A stretch of 31,491 nt of DNA from Chloroflexota bacterium (GTDB lineage: Bacteria > Chloroflexota > Anaerolineae > Caldilineales > Caldilineaceae): the NCBI GenBank assembly GCA_018969295.1, contig JAGWYN010000048.1, positions 1-31,491 of the forward strand. The letters are read 5' to 3'. The position numbers and the translations under genes are program-made. Positions 1-7,148 of this stretch are shown piece by piece. Under the pieces are notes generated by a model. It had not been told where the DNA came from and searched no databases. It saw only the letters and a program-made list of their open reading frames with translations. Each line of letters opens with the position of its first letter. Position 1 is the first letter of the stretch.

Positions 1-238
1 GCATCGCTTCGCGCTGCGACAGGTTGCTGTAGATATGCTGCACAATGAGCAGCAGGACGGTCAACACCATATTCAGCTTGCGTTCGCGTTGCCCCATGCG
101 GCCTTCGCGGGCCAGCACCGCTTGGATGGTTGCCACTGGCAACACTTGTTCCAGCACTTCGATCCTCAGCTCCTGGCTGAATTTGCGTTCAGCCGCTATC
201 TCACGTAACGTGTATCCTACGAGGCGATCTCCTAGCAC
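1..238 (-). pseudogene. IS4-family transposase, N-terminal part (runs off the window)
   Basis: The minus-strand frame reads LVGYTLREIAAERKF near its start, then VLEQVLPVATIQAVL and LNMVLTVLLLIVQHIYS. This is the pattern of the N-terminal domain of IS4-type transposases. No ATG lies in frame after the upstream stop, so a GTG at 236-238 is the best start. The catalytic DDE region would lie left of base 1 and cannot be judged, so the gene may be intact or broken. It directly abuts a truncated IS66 gene, which suggests that this element or a rearrangement cut that gene. Confidence 0.6.
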
Positions 239-241
239 TGA

Positions 242-268
242 ATACTTTGCTCTTGATACTCAAAGTAT
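242..268. repeat. Inverted repeat upstream of the IS4-type transposase
   Basis: ATACTTTG at 242-249 is the exact reverse complement of CAAAGTAT at 261-268, with an 11-base loop. It lies just upstream of the presumed GTG start of the IS4-type transposase. It could be a hairpin that limits transposase expression from outside transcripts, as known for some insertion sequences, or part of the element's terminal repeat. The function is inferred only. Confidence 0.4.
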
Positions 269-292
269 ATGCTATTGAAATCGCCTCGCTGC

Positions 293-577
293 TTATTTGA
301 AAGGTCTTGGCTTTAGCACCTGCTTCTCGGTGGAATCTTCTGCCGCATCGTCTATGCTATCATCAGCTTGACGCTCTCGCTCGGCATTGGCTACTTGTTC
401 CCATGGCGCATAGCTCCCCGAAGGATGCAAGCTATTCTGCGGCGTTTGATTCAGCCGATCTCGCGCATCACGCAAATCATCCAGCAACTTGCTGCTGAGG
501 TGCAGCAGGTGCCCAGGCGACAGCGATGCCAAGTATTCCTGGTTGATTTGCTTCAAGTCGTGATCTGTCAATTGCAT
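293..577 (-). pseudogene. IS66-family transposase, N-terminal fragment
   Basis: This 94-residue frame starts MQLTDHDLKQINQEYLASL and contains LLDDLRDARDRLNQTPQNS followed by SYAPWEQ. The 'RLNQ-P-NS' stretch followed by 'APWE' is typical of the leader region of IS66-type transposases. The frame ends at a stop directly after a KPRPFK stretch, where an intact protein would go on into the zinc-finger and catalytic domains, so only about a fifth of the gene is left. The frame is also open 22 codons further upstream, but those residues look non-coding. The 3' break lies within about 20 bases of the IS4-type sequence. Confidence 0.6.
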
Positions 578-919
578 AGCTTCAGTTGTACTAGGATCGC
601 ACTGGACCTGCAAACTCAAAAATAGGGCCAAACATGCCCTCACGTTTATTACATGGAGGGGGGTGAATGGTTACGCGCTGTGGGTCGCTGATGCGCCGAC
701 GCCAGCCATCGAGCTGCGGCTCGAAGAGCCACTGCGCAAGGCCGGCAGCAAGATTGAGAGCGAGGTCGACAAAAAACATAAGCGTTGTTCTCGGGTCAGA
801 CAGCCGGGCGCACGGGACGTACCCTTTGCGTGTCCTTATACTACCCCATGTAAATTCTGGTTGTCAAACGGCTTTTACGCACTTTTGGCGTCAGTACGGT
901 GCCACGGTCTAGTTGTAAC
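578..919. other. Intergenic mobile-element debris without a recognisable gene
   Basis: Short open frames exist on both strands here, the longest about 60-90 codons. None resembles a known family, and the two strands overlap as GC-rich shadows do. The stretch lies between two IS66-derived fragments, so it is probably old insertion-sequence sequence. I see no RNA gene and no convincing promoter. Confidence 0.4.
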
Positions 920-970
920 ATCGGCAAGTTGGAAGAACGGCTGAACCAGAACTCGCAGAATTCAACCACC
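920..970 (+). pseudogene. Tiny IS66-type transposase fragment
   Basis: In one plus-strand frame this stretch reads IGKLEERLNQNSQNSTT, which matches the coiled leader of IS66 transposases (LEERLNQNSxNSSKPPS). Nothing before or after it in the same frame continues the protein. The match ends about ten bases before the left end of the IS3-type element. It is a different sequence and orientation from the IS66 fragment at 293-577, so it comes from a second element. Confidence 0.45.
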
Positions 971-1059
971 ATCCCCTGTGTGTCTATCATGGATGGGACA
1001 CGACCGACGCCGAAATTCGTGTAGAATCAGGGCGAAGGAGGATCATGCAGTTTCTCACA

Positions 1060-1484
1060 ATGGAACTGTAGTCCAGCCGAATGGCACCACACCGCTGTCG
1101 GTGCCCGATCCAGAAGTACGGCCGACGCCCAAGCGCCGGACCTTCCCTGCCGAGTACAAGCTACGCATCCTGGCGGATGTCGACCGCTGTCATGCAGCTG
1201 GTGCAGCTGGTGCAGTCGGTGCGTTGTTGCGGCGTGAAGGGCTGTATTCATCCCACTTGGTGGAGTGGCGGCGCCAACGAGCCAGTGGCGAGTTGCAGGC
1301 CGGGGCGACCCAGGTGCGTGGCCGCAAGCCAACGCCGGGAACGCAGGAGGTGGCCAGGTTGCAGCAGGAGAATGAGCGGTTACGCGCCCAGCTGGCGCAG
1401 GCTGAACTCATCATCGGCGCCCCAAAAAAGCTTGCACAAGCCTTGGAGCACGCGTTGACGGGCCAGAGCGTAGCACCATCATGA
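1060..1484 (+). pseudogene. IS3-family transposase OrfA, probably frameshifted at its 5' end
   Basis: The product has the OrfA helix-turn-helix pattern, with FPAEYKLRILADVDRC followed by GALLRREGLYSSHLVEWRRQ. After a basic RGRK linker comes a leucine-zipper-like helix (VARLQQENERLRAQLAQAELII) used for dimer formation. A good ribosome site (AAGGAGGATC) precedes an ATG at 1045, but that ATG is in another frame and stops after eight codons. One base lost in the T-run just after it would explain this. The only in-frame starts lie inside the terminal repeat (GTG 978, ATG 993). The coding frame is certain from about 1060. The end overlaps the orfB start as ATGA, the usual IS3 arrangement. Confidence 0.6.
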
Positions 1485-1508
1485 AAGCGGTCATCGAAGG
1501 CACACGAC
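1481..1508 (+). pseudogene. Start of IS3-type OrfB, cut after a few codons
   Basis: The ATG at 1481 overlaps the OrfA stop (ATGA) and begins MKAVIEGTRHIS, like the first residues of IS3 OrfB integrase proteins. Similarity stops after about nine codons and the sequence passes directly into the right terminal repeat. The DDE catalytic domain is therefore missing and the element cannot move by itself. Confidence 0.4.
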
Positions 1509-1710
1509 ACATCAGCATCAGTAGTTATCTGACTTTCGTGTCCCATCATTATTGACACGTTCCGAAACGCAGCACTTTTTCCCCCATCGTTCGCCACTTT
1601 GCGACATTTGTGCTATGCTGACTGTAGGTGAACGGCCATAAAATCCAGAGCCTGTCTCGAAACTACGATCATCAGCTATCTGGCCAGCAAGACAACCCGA
1701 TGCAAAGTCC

Positions 1711-1995
1711 GTGGTGAATCGGCAAAAAAGGCACGCCCCACTGTCGAAGCACAGAGCAGGCTCGCACTCCGGTACGACGCTACTGGCTGCCGAACTGGCT
1801 GGTCGCCGTTGTTACACCGCAGATATCGACCCGGTGTTCTGCGAGATCGCTGTTCGTAGGCTGGAGCACTTCCGTGCAACCGGCAAGACTGGGTGGCAGA
1901 ACGGGCACGCCTTCGAGAAGGAGATTCCCCACGATGGGCTGTCGCAGCCGACCGACAAGGTGCCAGAGCCCGCAGCACAACCCGTGCTCTTTTGA
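1711..1995 (+). pseudogene. C-terminal remnant of an N4/N6 DNA methyltransferase
   Basis: From about 1762 the frame reads GSHSGTTLLAAELAGRRCY, followed by ADIDPVFCEIAVRRLEHF and TGKTGWQNG. This is the closing part of phage- or plasmid-type adenine/cytosine-N4 methyltransferases, with the AdoMet motif I (FxGSGTT) next to the C-terminus. Here motif I is damaged (GSHSGTT) and the expected DPF before it is absent. The target-recognition region and the catalytic (D/N)PPY motif are missing, so it should be inactive. The first 17 codons do not look like methyltransferase. The flanks hold other mobile DNA, in keeping with remains of an integrated element. Confidence 0.55.
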
Positions 1996-2023
1996 GAGGC
2001 CAATGACATGGAAACGCTACGGA

Positions 2024-2064
2024 GTAACTGCTCAGACATAGAAATCTTGTAACTGCTCAGACAT
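2024..2064. repeat. Direct repeat of 16 bp, two copies 25 bp apart
   Basis: GTAACTGCTCAGACAT occurs at 2024-2039 and again at 2049-2064. The copies are exact and sit between the methyltransferase remnant and the promoter region of the next gene. The GTAA start is reminiscent of IS66 termini, so this may be the end of a lost element. It could also be a protein-binding repeat. Confidence 0.5.
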
Positions 2065-2168
2065 CGAGGTGCGGCTTCAGCCAGACTGTTTGCTGATCCC
2101 CCCTGTACTCGTGTCCCGCCAACCTTCGGCGCGCAAGCAGACAGTTCCCCAAAATGCAGCAGCTGCGG

Positions 2169-2174
2169 TATAAT
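2169..2174 (+). promoter_or_regulatory. Putative -10 box upstream of the solute-binding protein gene
   Basis: A perfect TATAAT lies 62 bases before the preferred start codon of the binding-protein gene. No good -35 box is visible at 16-18 bases upstream (the best is TTCCCC), so this is a weak promoter prediction. Confidence 0.35.
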
Positions 2175-2236
2175 CCAGCTGGTTCGATCACATCGGAGAC
2201 ATGAAAGCTGTCAATGCAACTGGGGAGAAGATCCGC

Positions 2237-3121
2237 ATGAAGAAAAGGCTGCGCACATTGTTGTCTGCTTGGGTTCTGCTGCTGCTCCTTGCCGGCTGTG
2301 GCCCGGAACCTGCGCCTGCTGCCGCATCCGCGGCCTCTGCCACACCGACCAGGCCAGCCACAGCAGTGCCGGCTCCATCACCAACCGCCACCGCACCTGC
2401 CGCAGAACCAACAGCAGCGCCAGGAGCCATCACCGTGGGGATCGCACCAGGCTTCGAGCCCTTCATTTTTGTCAAAGAGGACAAACTCGCCGGCTTCGAC
2501 ATCGATCTGCTCAACGCCATGGCAGCTGCCGCCGATTTTGAGGTGGCGTATGTGATCTCCTCGTTCGACGAACTCTTTGCCGGACTGCAAAACGGCAAGT
2601 ACGACGCCGCAATCGGAGCCATCACCGTCACCGACGAACGCAACACCATCGTCGACTTCACAGACCCCTACTTCACAGCAGGCCAGGCAGCTGTCTCCTT
2701 TTACAACCCGGGCCAGGGGATCGCCATCCGCACCGATACCCCTGCGATCACAGGGGTGGAAAGCCTGGTCAGCGGTCTGCGTGTCGGTGTCCAAAGCGGC
2801 ACGACCGGCTTTCAATTTGCCAGCACTACCCTGGCCGCTGAAGTCGTCCCCTTCGCCGAACCAGAACCCGCCCTGAACGCGCTCGCCGCCGGCGAACTCG
2901 ACGCCGTGATCGTCGACATCCCCGTGATCATCAGCTATATCCGAGCCCACCCAGAAGCCGGACTTCGGATCACAGGGGGCCCTGTTACAGACGAAAGTTA
3001 TGCCATTGCAGTAAACCAAAAGAAGTCGGATGTGCTTGCCCTGCTGAACAGAGCACTCAGCACGGTGCGCGAGAACGGCACCTACGACCAATTGTTCAAT
3101 CGCTGGTTCGGCAACCCGTAG
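2237..3121 (+). CDS. Family-3 extracellular solute-binding lipoprotein (amino-acid ABC transporter type)
   Basis: The protein begins MKKRLRTLLSAWVLLLLLAGC, a lipoprotein signal with lipobox LAGC. A linker of about 45 residues rich in Pro, Ala and Thr follows. The rest is a family-3 binding domain with the signature GFDIDLLNAMA, the stretch AAIGAITVTDERNTIVDFTDPYF and a typical end (LSTVRENGTYDQLFNRWFG). It should be anchored outside the membrane and bind polar amino acids or similar small molecules. ATG 2237 has a GGGGAG site at normal distance and gives the cleanest signal peptide. An in-frame ATG at 2201 with GGAG is possible. No permease or ATPase gene is next to it. katG starts 44 bases downstream on the same strand, so they may share a transcript. 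Confidence 0.88.
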   Translation: MKKRLRTLLSAWVLLLLLAGCGPEPAPAAASAASATPTRPATAVPAPSPTATAPAAEPTAAPGAITVGIAPGFEPFIFVKEDKLAGFDIDLLNAMAAAADFEVAYVISSFDELFAGLQNGKYDAAIGAITVTDERNTIVDFTDPYFTAGQAAVSFYNPGQGIAIRTDTPAITGVESLVSGLRVGVQSGTTGFQFASTTLAAEVVPFAEPEPALNALAAGELDAVIVDIPVIISYIRAHPEAGLRITGGPVTDESYAIAVNQKKSDVLALLNRALSTVRENGTYDQLFNRWFGNP

Positions 3122-3165
3122 GTTCCAACCAGCCCACTCTCTTGTACAAAATCATGGAGGAACCA

Positions 3166-5358
3166 ATGAGCGGTGAAGGCAAATGCCCAGTGACGGGCAG
3201 ATCAAACGCGATCGTTGGCGCGCGATCCAATCGAGACTGGTGGCCCAATCAGTTGAATCTGAAAATTCTTCATCAAAATTCTGCCCTGTCTGACCCGATG
3301 GAGAAAGACTTCAACTATGCAGAAGCGTTCAACAGCCTCGACCTGGAAGCGGTGCGGCAAGATCTCTACGCGTTGATGACCGATTCGCAGGAATGGTGGC
3401 CCGCCGACTACGGCCATTATGGGCCGTTGTTCATTCGGATGGCCTGGCACAGCGCAGGCACCTACCGCACCGGAGATGGGCGCGGGGGCGCCTCCTCTGG
3501 CACACAACGCTTCGCCCCTCTCAACAGCTGGCCCGACAATGCCAATCTCGACAAGGCACGCCGCCTGCTCTGGCCGATCAAACAAAAATATGGGCGAAAA
3601 CTTTCCTGGGCCGACCTGATGATCCTGGCTGGAAACTGTGCGTTGGAGTCGATGGGATTTCAAACCTTCGGCTTTGGTGGCGGACGAGCAGATGTCTGGG
3701 AACCCGAAGAGGATATCTACTGGGGCCCGGAAGAGACCTGGCTGGGCGACAAACGCTACACCGGCGACCGTGAACTCGAACACCCACTCGCAGCAGTGCA
3801 GATGGGCTTGATTTATGTCAACCCAGAAGGACCCAACGGCAAGCCCGACCCGCTCGCCGCCGCCCGGGATATTCGCGAGACCTTTGCTCGTATGGCCATG
3901 AACGACGAGGAGACCGTCGCCCTTATCGCCGGCGGACATACCTTTGGGAAAACACATGGCGCCGGCAGCGCAACCCTTGTCGGCCCCGCCCCCGAAGGCG
4001 CCAGCCTTGAAGAACAAGGCCTCGGCTGGAAAAATCGCTTCGGCACCGGCAAAGGAGTCCATACCATCACCAGCGGGCTGGAAGGCGCATGGACACCGAC
4101 CCCGATCGAATGGGACAACAGCTATTTCGACACGCTGTTTGGCTATGAATGGACGCTGGTCAAAAGCCCGGCCGGAGCCCATCAGTGGATCCCGGCAAAC
4201 GGGGCTGCCGCAGATGCCGTGCCAGATGCCCACGATCCGTCCAGACGACACGCGCCGATGATGGCAACGACAGACATCGCATTGCGGGCAGACCCCCTCT
4301 ACGAGGCGGTCTCCCGACGCTTTCATGCCAATCCAGAGCTCTTCGCAGACGCTTTTGCCCGGGCCTGGTTCAAACTGACCCATCGCGACATGGGCCCACG
4401 CGTCCGGTACCTGGGCCCGCTGGTCCCCACAGAAGAGCTGCTCTGGCAGGATCCCCTCCCCTCTGTCAACCACCCCCTGATCGACGCAGAAGACATCGCT
4501 GCACTCAAGCGCATGCTGCTTGAGTCTGGCCTGTCAATTGCCCAGCTGGTTTCGACCGCCTGGGCCTCAGCGTCCACGTTCCGCGGTTCAGACAAACGCG
4601 GTGGCGCCAACGGAGCACGCATCCGCCTGGCCCCACAAAAAGAGTGGGAAATCAACCAGCCCGCTCAGCTGGCAGCTGTGCTGGCTGTCCTGGAAAACAT
4701 CCAGCAGACGTTCAACAGAGCACAGCACGCCTCCGGAAAACAGGTCTCGCTGGCAGACCTGATCGTCCTGGGCGGCTGCGCAGCCGTCGAAGCGGCAGCC
4801 CAAAAGGCCGGGCACAACGTGACCGTGCCCTTCAAACCAGGACGCACCGATGCAACACAGGCACAGACCGATGTGAGCTCCTTTGCCGTCCTCGAACCTG
4901 TCGCCGATGGGTTCCGCAACTATCTCCAGCGCCAGTACAGCGTCTCGGCAGAGGAACTGCTGGTCGATCGGGCACAGTTGCTGACGTTGACGGCCCCTGA
5001 GATGACAGTGCTCATCGGAGGCTTGCGCGTTCTGGGCGCCAATTATGCCCAGTCACAACATGGCCGCTTCACCGACCGCCCAGAGACACTGTCCAATGAT
5101 TTCTTTGTCAACCTGCTCGATATGAACACCGTGTGGGAAGCCATCTCAGCAGATGCGGCGGTGTTTGACGGGCGAGATCGCGCCACGGGCGAACTCAAGT
5201 GGACTGGGACCCGTGTCGACCTGGTCTTTGGTTCAAACTCACAGCTGCGCGCGCTCTCAGAAGTCTACGCGTCTGCCGATTCACAGGCAAAGTTTGTGCA
5301 TGACTTTGTGGCAGCCTGGGACAAGGTCATGAACCTGGATCGCTTCGACCTCGCCTGA
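3166..5358 (+). CDS. katG: Catalase-peroxidase KatG
   Basis: This 730-residue cytoplasmic haem enzyme breaks down hydrogen peroxide by catalase and peroxidase reactions. The distal site Arg91-Trp94-His95 lies in RMAWHSAGTYR, and the proximal haem ligand is His258 in GGHTFGKTHGAG. Trp94, Tyr217 (GLIYVNPEG) and Met243 (RMAMND) correspond to the Trp-Tyr-Met crosslink that gives catalase activity. The second, haem-free copy of the domain is complete and ends KVMNLDRFD. The start is ATG 3166, with GGAGG five bases upstream. An upstream TTG would add eight residues. Length and motifs indicate an intact, active enzyme. It follows a binding-protein gene and converges with rimI. Confidence 0.97.
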   Translation: MSGEGKCPVTGRSNAIVGARSNRDWWPNQLNLKILHQNSALSDPMEKDFNYAEAFNSLDLEAVRQDLYALMTDSQEWWPADYGHYGPLFIRMAWHSAGTYRTGDGRGGASSGTQRFAPLNSWPDNANLDKARRLLWPIKQKYGRKLSWADLMILAGNCALESMGFQTFGFGGGRADVWEPEEDIYWGPEETWLGDKRYTGDRELEHPLAAVQMGLIYVNPEGPNGKPDPLAAARDIRETFARMAMNDEETVALIAGGHTFGKTHGAGSATLVGPAPEGASLEEQGLGWKNRFGTGKGVHTITSGLEGAWTPTPIEWDNSYFDTLFGYEWTLVKSPAGAHQWIPANGAAADAVPDAHDPSRRHAPMMATTDIALRADPLYEAVSRRFHANPELFADAFARAWFKLTHRDMGPRVRYLGPLVPTEELLWQDPLPSVNHPLIDAEDIAALKRMLLESGLSIAQLVSTAWASASTFRGSDKRGGANGARIRLAPQKEWEINQPAQLAAVLAVLENIQQTFNRAQHASGKQVSLADLIVLGGCAAVEAAAQKAGHNVTVPFKPGRTDATQAQTDVSSFAVLEPVADGFRNYLQRQYSVSAEELLVDRAQLLTLTAPEMTVLIGGLRVLGANYAQSQHGRFTDRPETLSNDFFVNLLDMNTVWEAISADAAVFDGRDRATGELKWTGTRVDLVFGSNSQLRALSEVYASADSQAKFVHDFVAAWDKVMNLDRFDLA

Positions 5359-5364
5359 CCCTGC

Positions 5365-5413
5365 CGTGTGGGCCAGCCGCGCAACTCCTTCAGCTGCGCT
5401 GTTGGCCCACACG
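5365..5413. terminator. Hairpin between the convergent katG and rimI genes
   Basis: CGTGTGGGCCA at 5365-5375 is exactly complementary to 5403-5413, and the loop has an inner GCGCA/TGCGC pairing. It sits just after the katG stop and overlaps the last codons of rimI. There is no T-run on either side, so it may act as a transcript-stabilising or bidirectional end structure rather than a classical terminator. Confidence 0.5.
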
Positions 5414-5881
5414 CTCATACCAGGTCATCAACAGGGCATCCTCGCCGTTGTCAGCATAATAGCGTTTGCGCAGGCCCACCACCACAAATCCCATCTGGTG
5501 ATACAATGCCTGAGCAGGCAGGTTGCCGGAGCGTACCTCCAGGGTGATCTCGACGGCACCCGCCGCATGGGCCCGCGCCATCATCTCGCCCAGCAACCGG
5601 TGCCCCAACCCCTGGCGCCGATGGTCAGGGTGCACGGCAATCGTGAGGATGTGCACCTCTTCTCCCAACAGCCAGTAGCCACCGTAGGCAAGGATAGGCG
5701 GCAGCAGTTCTCTCCCTGGACGCAACACCCAGTAGGCGGCCAGAGGGTTGCCGAGCAGTTCGTGGCGGTACATCTCCGCAGACCAGGGCGCGGGAAAAGA
5801 GCGGACTTCCAACTCGATCACCCAAGGGATGTCCTGGAGCGTCATCGGCTGAAACAAGGCCATCTGGGCGAGGGGGGCCAT
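5390..5881 (-). CDS. rimI: Ribosomal-protein-alanine N-acetyltransferase RimI (GNAT family)
   Basis: The 163-residue protein shows the GNAT fold. It has an N-terminal MTLQDIPWVIELEVRSFPAPWS, the acetyl-CoA motif A around ILTIAVHPDHRRQGLGHRLL, then EVRSGNLPAQALYHQMGF and a RKRYYADNGEDALLM end. These are the classic RimI landmarks, including the conserved F-P-x-PW near the start and Y-Y-x-x-x-EDA near the end. It acetylates the N-terminal alanine of ribosomal protein S18, and in some bacteria other proteins. It starts 3 bases after the tsaB stop, so translation is probably coupled. A second ATG six codons in is also possible. rimI next to tsaB is a widespread bacterial arrangement. Confidence 0.92.
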   Translation of the reverse strand: MAPLAQMALFQPMTLQDIPWVIELEVRSFPAPWSAEMYRHELLGNPLAAYWVLRPGRELLPPILAYGGYWLLGEEVHILTIAVHPDHRRQGLGHRLLGEMMARAHAAGAVEITLEVRSGNLPAQALYHQMGFVVVGLRKRYYADNGEDALLMTWYERVGQQRS

Positions 5882-5884
5882 CGG

Positions 5885-6577
5885 TCAGGGCTCGCGCAGA
5901 TAGAGTGGCTGCAAAGCAGCCAGGCTGTCGCTGATCCCCGCAGACAACAGGGTGCTGGCCAGTTCAGCCAGCACCCCGGCTCGGCGCAGGCTGGCCACAG
6001 CCCCTACCGCACAACATTCTGGCCAGCGCTGTACGGCGGCGGCCAGGCTGCGGTCCACTTCCCCCACCAGCCAGATCTTGCGGCCATCCCCGGCCAGGGA
6101 ATCGGCCAGCTCTGCGGCGCTGCCGGTGTGGTGCGCTTCTGGGCCAGGGCGCAGCAGCCGCTCCCCAGCAGCAAAAAATGCCCAGTGGTAACGGCCACGG
6201 CCCGCCGCCAGGATTGCACAGACCTCTGGGGCCGGGCTGCAGCCTGCAGCCACCTCCAGCCAGGGGGCTGCGGTCACCGCCAGGGTCGGCACCCCGACCG
6301 CTGCCGGCACCGTCGCCAACCCCAGCCCGATCCCCTTGGCAGCGCTGATAGCGATCCGAACCCCCGCAAAACTGCCCGGTCCGGTGGTGACCGCCAGCGC
6401 CTTCAGCTGGTCGACCGACACCCCCACCGTCTCCAGCAGCTGGCGCACCTGCGGCATCAAATTTTGTGTCTGGCGCCGTCGGCCTTCCCAGGTGATCTCG
6501 CCCAGCAACATCGAGCGGTCTGGGTCGTAGACAGCCACCGAAGCAGTTGTCGAAGCTGTGTCGAGCGCAAGCAGCAT
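5885..6577 (-). CDS. tsaB: tRNA N6-threonylcarbamoyladenosine biosynthesis protein TsaB
   Basis: The 230-residue protein starts MLLALDTASTTASVAVYD and carries the TsaB/YeaZ block with LKALAVTTGPGSFAGVRIAIS followed by AKGIGLGL. TsaB is the inactive ASKHA-fold partner of TsaD. With TsaE it makes the t6A37 modification of ANN-decoding tRNAs. The reading frame is open 31 codons further upstream, but that part overlaps the preceding gene and looks non-coding, so the ATG at 6575-6577 is preferred. The gap to the deacylase gene before it is only 5 bases. The C-terminal half is variable, as is usual in this family. tsaD is not in the window. Confidence 0.93.
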   Translation of the reverse strand: MLLALDTASTTASVAVYDPDRSMLLGEITWEGRRRQTQNLMPQVRQLLETVGVSVDQLKALAVTTGPGSFAGVRIAISAAKGIGLGLATVPAAVGVPTLAVTAAPWLEVAAGCSPAPEVCAILAAGRGRYHWAFFAAGERLLRPGPEAHHTGSAAELADSLAGDGRKIWLVGEVDRSLAAAVQRWPECCAVGAVASLRRAGVLAELASTLLSAGISDSLAALQPLYLREP

Positions 6578-6582
6578 GGGGG

Positions 6583-7086
6583 CTACCGGGCCCCCGCGGC
6601 CGTGACAGCAGCCTTGACTTCGGCCACGATACCGCAGGTCATTGCCACCAGGTCGGCTGGTGTCAGACAAAAGACTGCGTTGGGATGGCCCGCAGCAGCC
6701 CAGATTGCAGTGTAGCTCAACAGATCTGCGTCGATCCAGGTGCGCAGCGGGCTGGGGTGGCCAATGGGGGGCACCCCCCCGATCCCATAGCCGGTCTGGG
6801 CACGCACAAACTCAGCGCCCGCCCGCACAATTTTTTCGCCCGACAAGGCGCTTACTTTTTTTTCGTCGACCCGGTTGCCGCCCCCTGCGATCACCAGAAG
6901 GGCCTGCCCGCTGCTGCTGCCGACAAAGATCAGCGATTTGGCGATCTGTTCGACAGAACAGCCGACAGCCGCAGCCGCCTCGGCCGCTGTACGCGTCGAA
7001 TCGGGCAGTTCCACCACCTGGCAGCCAAAACCAGCCGCCAGCAGGGCGTCCTGAACACGTTGGGCAGAAGGTTTTAGATCAGCCAC
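6583..7086 (-). CDS. YbaK/EbsC-family aminoacyl-tRNA deacylase
   Basis: The 167-residue protein has the YbaK fold signature, with CSVEQIAKSLIFV for the conserved lysine motif, then GGGNRVDEKKVSALSGEKI, TGYGIGGVPPIGH and WAAAGHPNAVFCLTPADL. These match the Cys-tRNA(Pro) deacylase/ProX group, which hydrolyses mischarged tRNAs in the cytoplasm. A GTG start at 7084-7086 with AAGGAAG upstream gives the family's normal length. The frame is open much further upstream, but that part is antisense-like and overlaps the M20 gene in another frame. It sits 5 bases before tsaB and is likely cotranscribed with tsaB and rimI. Substrate specificity cannot be read from sequence alone. Confidence 0.9.
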   Translation of the reverse strand: MADLKPSAQRVQDALLAAGFGCQVVELPDSTRTAAEAAAAVGCSVEQIAKSLIFVGSSSGQALLVIAGGGNRVDEKKVSALSGEKIVRAGAEFVRAQTGYGIGGVPPIGHPSPLRTWIDADLLSYTAIWAAAGHPNAVFCLTPADLVAMTCGIVAEVKAAVTAAGAR

Positions 7087-7148
7087 GGCACTTCCTTTGT
7101 TCGAGATCTGTGACAGTTGTTGCCATCTTTTCGCTGCAGCGGCCTGGG

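Larger units (their letters stand above)
981..1557 (+). mobile_element. Internally deleted IS3-type element with both terminal inverted repeats
   Basis: The left end begins TGTCTATCATGG and continues ATGGGACACGA to 1003. The right end, read on the minus strand from 1557, begins TGTCAATAATG and continues ATGGGACACGA to 1536. The two match at all but two positions and one gap, and they give the TG...CA termini expected of IS3 elements. Between them lie orfA and only the first few codons of orfB. At about 577 bp it is less than half the usual 1.2-1.5 kb of the family. No convincing target-site duplication is visible. Confidence 0.65.

Noticed and set aside
591..779. A 62-codon minus-strand frame upstream of the IS66 fragment
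   Set aside because: It overlaps plus-strand frames of similar length, has no recognisable motif or ribosome site and lies in broken mobile DNA.
3202..4473. A 423-codon minus-strand frame inside katG
   Set aside because: katG is unmistakable on the plus strand with all catalytic residues, and the antisense product resembles nothing.
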